64,000 bases of DNA from contig NZ_JAXMIH010000014.1 of NCBI RefSeq assembly GCF_034366625.1, forward strand, positions 248,001 to 312,000, written 5' to 3'. The stretch is from Prosthecobacter sp. (GTDB taxonomy: Bacteria > Verrucomicrobiota > Verrucomicrobiia > Verrucomicrobiales > Verrucomicrobiaceae). This document shows, piece by piece, positions 17,722 through 24,300 of this stretch. A model generated the notes under the pieces. The model saw only the letters and a list, made by a program, of their open reading frames with translations. It made no database searches and had not been told where the DNA came from. The first letter of the stretch is position 1; every line of letters begins with the position of its first letter. The position numbers and the translations under genes were made by a program.

Positions 17722-18360
17722 TCAGCCATCCGCCTTCTTCCACTCCTCGCCCTCTTCGTCATCGTCATCGCCGAAGCCGTCGTCATACTCGTCGTCATCC
17801 TCGCCTTCACTGATGCCGGCGATAGTGTTGATGTCCTCATCACTGAGCTCTTCAACCTCGTCATCGTCATCATCCCCTTCTTCCTTCGGAGCCTCGGACG
17901 CCTGCTGGGCCTCCAGCCCCTTCTTTTCGATCTGGGCGAGCGTGTCGCTCACATCCTCGACCGACTCCCACACCTTCTTTGCCACGAAGATCGGCGCGCT
18001 CTGCTGCACCGCCATCGCAATGCTGTCGCTCGGCCGCGCATCAAGCTCGATCATCTTTCGCGTCGTATGCAGCTCGTTCTCGGCGGAGATGATCAGGCGC
18101 GCGTGGAAGACACTGCCATTGATGTTGTTAATGATGACGCGCTCCACCTTGGCGCCGAAGGCCATGAGCAGGTGCCCGACGAGATCGTGCGTCAGCGGAC
18201 GCTCCTTCGACACGCCGCGCATGAACATGGAGATCGCCGTGCCGACGGACTCGTCGATGTAGATCACGAAGACCTTCGATTCATTGCCAAGAAACACCGC
18301 GAAGCTGCCTTCCAGCGGCAGCACCGCGCGCACCTGCACTTCGATGACATCCTTGTTCAT
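17722..18360 (-). CDS. Bifunctional nuclease (BFN/DUF151) family protein with acidic tail
   Basis: A 212-residue probably cytosolic protein. Residues 1-140 are the BFN domain: N-terminal VIEVQVRAVLPLEG, central LTHDLVGHLLMAFGAKVERV and the family signature IELDARPSDSIAMAV. Members have been reported to have RNase and DNase activity in plants; the bacterial role is unsettled. The last 60 residues are an extremely acidic Asp/Glu tail (runs such as EEGDDDDDEVEE and FGDDDDEEGEEW), likely disordered, perhaps limiting nucleic-acid binding or binding cations. It lies 59 bp downstream of the hexapeptide transferase gene on the same strand. Confidence 0.88.
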   Translation of the reverse strand: MNKDVIEVQVRAVLPLEGSFAVFLGNESKVFVIYIDESVGTAISMFMRGVSKERPLTHDLVGHLLMAFGAKVERVIINNINGSVFHARLIISAENELHTTRKMIELDARPSDSIAMAVQQSAPIFVAKKVWESVEDVSDTLAQIEKKGLEAQQASEAPKEEGDDDDDEVEELSDEDINTIAGISEGEDDDEYDDGFGDDDDEEGEEWKKADG

Positions 18361-18419
18361 GCGCCAATTTAAAACCGCGTGCGTGCCGATGGCAACACGC
18401 GCCGTGGATTATTCTGCGT

Positions 18420-18989
18420 CTAAATTGGCCTTCCTGTCACCCGGATGACTTCGCCGCCGAGTCCCAGCGCGAGATAGCGCCGTGACACCTCGACATACTT
18501 CAACGCGAGCCTGGCATTCGCCTGCCGCTCTTCGGATGACAGCGCGCGCACCACACGTGCCGGTGATCCAACGACCAGCGAACCCTCGGGAATAATCATG
18601 TTTTTCGTCACCAGCGCGCCGGCGGCGATGACGCTGCGCGCACCGATTTGGGCGCCGTCCAGAATGATCGCCCCCATGCCCACGAGCACCTCGTCACCCA
18701 CGGTACAGGCATGCACCACGGCACGGTGGCCCACGGTCACACGTTCTCCCAACACGCAGGCACAATCATCACTCACATGCAGCACGCTGCCGTCCTGCAC
18801 GTTGCTTTGCGCACCCACGATGATGCGGTTGATGTCGCCTCGCAAGACGGTGCCGTACCACACGCTGGACTCGGCATGCAGCTCCACCGCGCCAATCACA
18901 ATGGCGCCGGGCGCGATGAAAACACCGTTCGCAACGGACGGATTCGCCTCAGGAAGCAAGAACTTTTTGAGGGATTGATGGCCTTCCAT
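18420..18989 (-). CDS. Gamma-carbonic-anhydrase-like hexapeptide transferase
   Basis: A 189-residue left-handed beta-helix protein of the YrdA/PaaY group. Hexapeptide repeats run from VFIAPGAIVIGAVEL through VLVGMGAIILDGAQIGARSVIAAGALV. The metal-binding His residues of gamma-carbonic anhydrases appear in SVLHV and GHRAVVHAC, and the conserved Arg-Gly-Asp (LRGDINRI) is present. It may be a carbonic anhydrase or an acyl-CoA thioesterase/transferase. The ATG at 18989 is chosen; the upstream 20 codons run into the promoter region of the divergent HU gene. Confidence 0.88.
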   Translation of the reverse strand: MEGHQSLKKFLLPEANPSVANGVFIAPGAIVIGAVELHAESSVWYGTVLRGDINRIIVGAQSNVQDGSVLHVSDDCACVLGERVTVGHRAVVHACTVGDEVLVGMGAIILDGAQIGARSVIAAGALVTKNMIIPEGSLVVGSPARVVRALSSEERQANARLALKYVEVSRRYLALGLGGEVIRVTGRPI

Positions 18990-19024
18990 GCCTAGTAGAA
19001 TCTGGGGTTGAGGGATTTTTGTGT

Positions 19025-19052
19025 TTGAGTAATAAAGGCGTAGCGCCATAAA
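19025..19052 (+). promoter_or_regulatory. Candidate promoter for the HU gene
   Basis: TTGAGT at 19025-19030 and CATAAA at 19047-19052, spaced 16 bp, each match the sigma-70 consensus at four of six positions. They lie in a locally AT-rich stretch about 70 bp before the HU start codon. This is a pattern match only. Confidence 0.3.
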
Positions 19053-19123
19053 ATCAGGCCGCTTCGCCTTGTCATTCTGGCGCGGTCCACAGTCAATCCA
19101 ACAACGAATCCACTCACAATCTC

Positions 19124-19396
19124 ATGAACAAAGCTCAACTAATCGAAGCCGTGCAGAAAAATCTCGGTGGCGACACCTCCAAACGCGCCGCCAGCGACGC
19201 CTTGGATGCCGTCCTTACCGCCATCGCCAAGGGCGTGAAGGCAGGCAACGTGCAGCTCATCGGCTTCGGTACCTTCAAGGTCGCCAAGCGTGCCGCCCGC
19301 ACTGGCCGCAACCCAAAGACCGGCGCAGCGATGAAGATCAAGGCCTCGAAGACCGTGCGCTTCGTCGCCTCCTCGGCGCTCAAGAACTCGCTATGA
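19124..19396 (+). CDS. HU family DNA-binding protein
   Basis: A 90-residue histone-like protein with the complete HU/IHF fold: N-terminal MNKAQLIEAVQKNL helix, GFGTFKVAKRAARTGRNP signature and the C-terminal helix after KTVRFVASSALKNSL. The DNA-binding arm carries the usual GRNPKTGAAMKIKASK. It bends and compacts DNA as a dimer and takes part in replication and recombination. It is monocistronic: divergent from the hexapeptide gene, and closed 19 bp downstream by a clear rho-independent terminator. Whether it is the HU or IHF type cannot be decided from sequence alone. Confidence 0.95.
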   Translation: MNKAQLIEAVQKNLGGDTSKRAASDALDAVLTAIAKGVKAGNVQLIGFGTFKVAKRAARTGRNPKTGAAMKIKASKTVRFVASSALKNSL

Positions 19397-19414
19397 TCCA
19401 GCATTCCCCTTTCA

Positions 19415-19446
19415 CCCGCGCTTCGTCCCAAGGAGCGCGGGTTTTT
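19415..19446 (+). terminator. Rho-independent terminator of the HU gene
   Basis: A perfect 8-bp GC stem, cccgcgct (19415-19422) with agcgcggg (19434-19441), an 11-nt loop and five T residues (19442-19446). It lies 19 bp after the HU stop codon and may also serve the convergent antitoxin gene from the other side. Confidence 0.85.
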
Positions 19447-19452
19447 CATGCC

Positions 19453-19764
19453 TCAATCCTTCAGCTCCTGCTCCATCCGCTCGCTCAGCCACTGCTTGAT
19501 CATGCTCTGGTAGTTCAGGTAGCGGCGGCGGGCCACGCGCTTGATACGGCTCAGCATGCGCGGGTCAAAGCGCAGCGTGATCGTGGTGGACTCACGCACA
19601 TCCGCGCGATGGATCGAGGACTGCATCAGCCGCGCATCAAGCTGGTGCGCCGCCCAGAACTTCACCTCCGCCTCCTCGGAATCAAAGGCGGGAACGTCCT
19701 TCCAGGCGCGGATCAGTTTCAAATCAGGTGATGCGGTGTCCATGGTCGTGATGGGTGAACTCAA
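19453..19764 (-). CDS. BrnA/CopG-type ribbon-helix-helix antitoxin
   Basis: A protein of up to 103 residues. The C-terminal part STTITLRFDPRMLSRIKRVA, followed by YLNYQSMIKQWLSERMEQEL, is a ribbon-helix-helix DNA-binding fold of the CopG/BrnA antitoxin group. The N-terminal half, with FDSEEAEVKFWAAHQLD, is the usual toxin-contacting region. It should neutralise the upstream BrnT-like toxin and repress their operon. The start is probably the TTG at 19764, which overlaps the toxin's TGA and is preceded by ggagga; an ATG at 19743 has no ribosome-binding site. The gene order toxin then antitoxin is that of brnTA. Confidence 0.78.
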   Translation of the reverse strand: MSSPITTMDTASPDLKLIRAWKDVPAFDSEEAEVKFWAAHQLDARLMQSSIHRADVRESTTITLRFDPRMLSRIKRVARRRYLNYQSMIKQWLSERMEQELKD

Positions 19765-20039
19765 ATATCCTCCGCCTTCTTGCGCTCGAAGAAATCATGC
19801 TCTCCCGGAGTCATCAGCCGCGCGAAGACGACGCGGTAACGCTTCCCGTCCGTCCAGAACACGCTGAACACCGGCTTGCCTTGCAGCGACTTGCCCAGGT
19901 GGTAGTAACGGGCCTCCGCGTCCTCACTCTGGCCGTCTGGCAGAAATTTGAGCGCGAACGGATCTTCAAACGACTCCTCGATGTCCTTCGGCGGAAGTTG
20001 GGTGAGGTCAAAAGCAGCGCCGAGCCAGTCGAAGTCCAT
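19761..20039 (-). CDS. BrnT-family ribonuclease toxin
   Basis: A 92-residue protein resembling BrnT. It starts with MDFDWLGAAFDL, then FEDPFALKFLPDG, ARYYHLGKSLQGKPVFSVF and the C-terminal RYRVVFARLMTPGEHDFFE, which parallels the RIISARKA-x-x-x-E box of BrnT. BrnT toxins are RelE-like RNases that stop translation. It overlaps the antitoxin start by four bases, so both are made from one message. The match is by recalled family pattern, and divergence is noticeable in the first 40 residues. Confidence 0.72.
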   Translation of the reverse strand: MDFDWLGAAFDLTQLPPKDIEESFEDPFALKFLPDGQSEDAEARYYHLGKSLQGKPVFSVFWTDGKRYRVVFARLMTPGEHDFFERKKAEDI

Positions 20040-20059
20040 GAGTTGGGTTGGGAGGAGGT

Positions 20060-20437
20060 TTATTTCCGGTATTCGATCAGTTCTATCTCATAACCTTCCG
20101 GCGCGTCAATAAAGGCGAATACGCCACTGGAACTCGGTGTCGGTCCATCGGAGAGCGGATGGCCAAGGGACGCGGCATGTTTCGCAAAGGCCTCAATGCT
20201 CTCCACCTCGAAGGCCAGATGCGTCAGGTCGCTGCAAAACGTCACCGGCCCGCTGGCGGGATAGCTGCAGATCTCGATGAGCTCATCGCTGTTCGGCGTC
20301 TGCAGGAACACCAGCTCTGAGCCACGCGGCGACTTGTGGCGGCGTACTTCCTTCAAGCCGAGCACCTGGGTGTAAAAGTTGATCGTCTTTTCGAGATCAT
20401 TCACCCGGTAGCGGGTGTGGAGGAGTTTTTTGACCAT
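20060..20437 (-). CDS. Glyoxalase I-like VOC family protein
   Basis: A 125-residue vicinal-oxygen-chelate protein. It opens with LLHTRYRVNDLEKTINFYTQVLGLKEVRR, typical of lactoylglutathione lyase. All four metal ligands of that enzyme have counterparts: His7, Glu in ELIEICSYP, His in LTHLAFEV and Glu in YEIELIEY. It may detoxify methylglyoxal with glutathione or another thiol, or act on a related substrate. It is the first gene upstream of the toxin-antitoxin pair on the same strand with only 20 bp between, so read-through is possible. Confidence 0.82.
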   Translation of the reverse strand: MVKKLLHTRYRVNDLEKTINFYTQVLGLKEVRRHKSPRGSELVFLQTPNSDELIEICSYPASGPVTFCSDLTHLAFEVESIEAFAKHAASLGHPLSDGPTPSSSGVFAFIDAPEGYEIELIEYRK

Positions 20438-20535
20438 GACTGCACTTTAATGCCACAGTCTGCCAGACGTGGCAAACGATCCTCCATAAGGCAGAAAGCT
20501 TGATCCATTGAAGCCCGTCTCGTAAAACCTCACAC

Positions 20536-21294
20536 ATGATTCCAATCGACCTCACAGGCAAAGTCGCCCTCATTACCGGCGCATCGCAGGGCATCGGCTC
20601 ACAGGTGGCTCGCACTTTTCATCAGGCAGGCGCCACTGTCGTCCTCAACCACCTCGGCAGCCCTGGCACCACGGTGAACGCTCAAACCCTCGCCGATGAG
20701 CTCAACCTCGCCCGCACCGACAGCGCCAGCATCATCGCCGCCGATGTCTCGCAGCCTGATCAGGTCCAGACGATGATGGGAGACATCCAGGCACGCCACG
20801 GAGGCCTTGATTACCTCATCAACAACGCCGCCATCATCAAGGATCGCACCATCGCCAAGATGGGTCTCGATGAATGGGACGCCGTCATCGACGTGAACCT
20901 CTCCGGCGTCTTCTACTGCTGCAAATACGCCCTCGAAATCATGCGTGAACACGGCGCCATAGTCAGCTTTGGCAGCATCGCCGCCATCCAGGGCTTCTTT
21001 GGCCAAGCCAACTACGCCGCCGCCAAATCCGGCGTGCAGGCCATGATGCGCGTCCTCAGCCGCGAAGCCGCCCGCAAACAAATCCGCGCCAACGCCATCG
21101 CCCCCGGCGTCATCGACACCGCCATGGCCGCCACCATTCCCGAAAACGTCCGCGCCGAGATGCTCAAAAACGTCCCCCTCGCCCGCTTCGGCACCACCGA
21201 GGAAGTCGCCAACGTCGTCCTCTTCCTCTGCTCGCCGCTGGCGAGTTATGTGACCGGTCAAACCATCGAAATCAACGGCGGCTGGAGAGGCTGA
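20536..21294 (+). CDS. SDR family oxidoreductase, FabG-like
   Basis: A 252-residue classical short-chain dehydrogenase. The cofactor motif is TGASQGIG (from residue 14), NNAAI lies in the middle, catalytic Ser is in IVSFGSIAAIQG and the YAAAK motif gives Tyr and Lys. The C-terminal FLCSPLASYVTGQTIEINGGW is characteristic of 3-oxoacyl-[ACP] reductases. A role in fatty-acid synthesis is possible, but stand-alone FabG-like proteins without other fab genes nearby often act on other ketones. It is divergent from the glyoxalase gene. Confidence 0.88.
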   Translation: MIPIDLTGKVALITGASQGIGSQVARTFHQAGATVVLNHLGSPGTTVNAQTLADELNLARTDSASIIAADVSQPDQVQTMMGDIQARHGGLDYLINNAAIIKDRTIAKMGLDEWDAVIDVNLSGVFYCCKYALEIMREHGAIVSFGSIAAIQGFFGQANYAAAKSGVQAMMRVLSREAARKQIRANAIAPGVIDTAMAATIPENVRAEMLKNVPLARFGTTEEVANVVLFLCSPLASYVTGQTIEINGGWRG

Positions 21295-21394
21295 TGCGTT
21301 CCCCGCCCTCATAAATCAAGGCCGCCAGCACAATCTGCGTGGTCGATTTGCTTTGTGCGGGCTTGCCCATACAATCCGGGCACTGCTCACCACC

Positions 21395-24300
21395 ATGAAT
21401 CTTCGTCGTCTTGCGGCGTTACCGCGTGCTATCGGCCAACTAGGCAGCGCGGTGTTTGGAAATTTTCAATGGAGGCCGCCGGGATGGGCGCGGAGGCTTT
21501 GTGGCAGTCTCAAGGCACATCCACGCGGCTATGCTTTCGCGCTGATCATCCTCGGTGCGCTCACCTTCGCGGGGATGAAGGGCTGGAACTGGTGGGAGGC
21601 ACACCGTGCGCGGCCGCGTGAACTCACCGCGATGCGTGAGGCCACGGTGAAGCTCGTCGCGCCAGGATTGGCGACGATCGTGAACGATCAGCGCGTGCCA
21701 ACAAAGCTGCGGCTCGACTTCAGTGTCTCCGTCGCGCCGTTGAAGGCCGTCGGAGAGCCAAATCCTCCAGGGCTTTCGCTCTCACCGGATCATCCAGGCA
21801 AGTGGCGCTGGGTGAATGACAAGTCACTGCTGTTTGAGCCGACGAACGACTGGCCCGCCGATACGGAGTTCGCGGTGACCTTCAAATCGGACGCGGTGGC
21901 GAAGGAAGTCATCCTCAAGCAGACGGAGTGGAACTTCACCACACCGAAACTCGATGTCTCGTTGCCGAGCGTGGCCTTCTACACCGATCCGCAAGACCCC
22001 ACCGTGCATCAAATCGTCGCGGAGGTGAAAACGAGTCATCCCGTGGCACTCGCCGAGTTGGAGCAGCGCGTGAAGGTCGAAGTGCTCGGCGGCACGCCCG
22101 TGTTCGCATGGAAGGGGCAGACACCAGCTTCGCTCTTCAAAATCACCGAGGGCAAGCACCAACAGCAGTTCTGGATTCGCAGCACGCGCATCGCGGTGCC
22201 GGAGAAGGAAGATTTTGTCAAAGTCACGGTGCAAAGCGGCCTGCCGACTCTCAACGGCGGCAAGGCGCTCCTCGCCGATCAATCGGACAAGGCGCGTGTG
22301 CCAGACACCTTCAGCGGCCTGCGCATTCAAGCGGCGCGCACCGAAATCATCCGCACGGAAGAAGGCGAGCCCGAACAGTTCCTCTTCATCGACACCACCG
22401 GCTATGCGGCGAGCAGCAAGCTGGCTGAGCACGTCGAAATGTGGCTGCTGCCGAAGGACAAACCGGCGGAAGGCAAAAAACCGGTCAGTCCCGATCACGA
22501 CTGGCAGGCCGGCGAGGTTTCGCCCGCGATCATCGCCGCGTCGAAGAAGGTCACGCTGACTTCCGTCGAGTCCGCTGCGCCGTTCACCGAGATGCACGCG
22601 TTCAAGTTCCTGCTCGAAGACAGCGGCAGACTCTATGTGCGCGTGCGCGGCGGCTTGGAAGGTCTGGGCGGCTTCAAAGTGGCCGACGATGTGAAACTAC
22701 TCGTCAACGTGCCCGATTTTCCGCAGGAGATCGATGTGCTGGGGCGCGGTGCGGTGCTCTCGCTCAATGGTGAGCGCAAACTGTCGGTGAAATCGCGTGG
22801 GCACAGACATCTGCGCTACACCTTGGCTCGTGTGCCCGCAGGACAGGTCAATCATCTCATCACGCTGACGGAGGGAGATTTCGAAGCACCGCAGTTCCTC
22901 GACAAGTGGGCCTTCAACGAAGAAAATATCGCCCGCATCCGCCGCGAGGTGCTGCCCGTGGCGATGAAGAACAGCTACCAGGCCAACTACAGCATCTTCG
23001 ACTTCACGCCGGAGATCGGCCGCACCGACATCTCCGATCCCGATGCTTCACGCGGCTTGTTTTTCCTCACCGCCGAAGGCGTGCGCCCGCGCACCGACGA
23101 CGATGGCGAGGCGGAGGAAGATGACGACGACCCGAAGTGGATTCGCGAAGGCAACGATGAGGAAGGCGTGACGAGACGCTTCGTGCTCGTGACCGACCTC
23201 GGTTTGCTCGTGAAGCAAAACGCGGACGGCTCGCGCGAGGTTTTCGTGCAGTCGATTCAAAACGGCGGCCCCGTGAATGGCGCGCGCGTCATCATCGTGG
23301 CCAAGAATGGCGAATACCTCGCCGAATCGACCACAGCAGACGGTCACGCGCATTTTGACGATGTCTCGAAGCTCAAGCGTGAGAAGCAGCCCGTCGCCAT
23401 CCTCGCGCGTCTCGGCAACGATCTGGCCTTCATTCCCTTCGAGCGCGTGGATCGTGCGCTGGACTTCTCGCGCTTCGACACAGAAGGCGTGCTCGCTTCC
23501 GAAAAAGAACGCCTCGACGCCTTCGTCTTCACCGAGCGCGGCGTGTATCGCCCTGGTGACACGGTGCATGTTGGCGCGATCGTGCGCAGGCTCGACTGGC
23601 AGGGCGCGCTGGCCGGTTTGCCCGTGGAAATCGAAGTCACCGATGCGCAAGATCGTGTAATCGACACGGAGCGCCTCTCGCTGCCGCAGGATGGTTATCT
23701 GAACTGGGATTTCGACACCAACGAAGCCGATCCCACCGGCGTGTATCGCGTCTCGCTCTACTTGATGAAGAAGAATCGCGAGGAGGAGTATCGCGAACGC
23801 ATTGGCCGCACGGTCTTCCGTGTGGAGGACTTCCAACCGGATCGCATGAAACTCGCCACCGAGTTGAGCAAGCCTGCGGGCGCGGGCTGGGTGCAACCGG
23901 GTGATTTGAATGTGAAGGTGAACTTGCAGACACTCTTCGGCTTCCCGGCGGAAGGCCGCCGCATCGTGTCAAAGATGGATTTGTCGCCTGCGGACTTCTT
24001 TTTCGAGCAGCATCCCGGTTTCACCTTCCACAATCGTCTGCGCGATGAATCGAAGAACGTCGCGGGCAAAACCATCGAGCTCGGCGAGACCAAAACCAAC
24101 GCCGAAGGCCATACCGAGGTCGATTTGAGCCTCGAACGCTTCGGCAACACCTGCTTCCGCATGAACCTGCTCGTCGAGGCCTTCGAGGCCGATGGTGGTC
24201 GCAGCATGCGCGGCGGCTTGTCCGCGCTCGTTTCGCCGTTTGCGCATGTGATCGGTTACAAAGCGGATGGTGATCTCGGCTACATCGGCAAGGACAGCGC

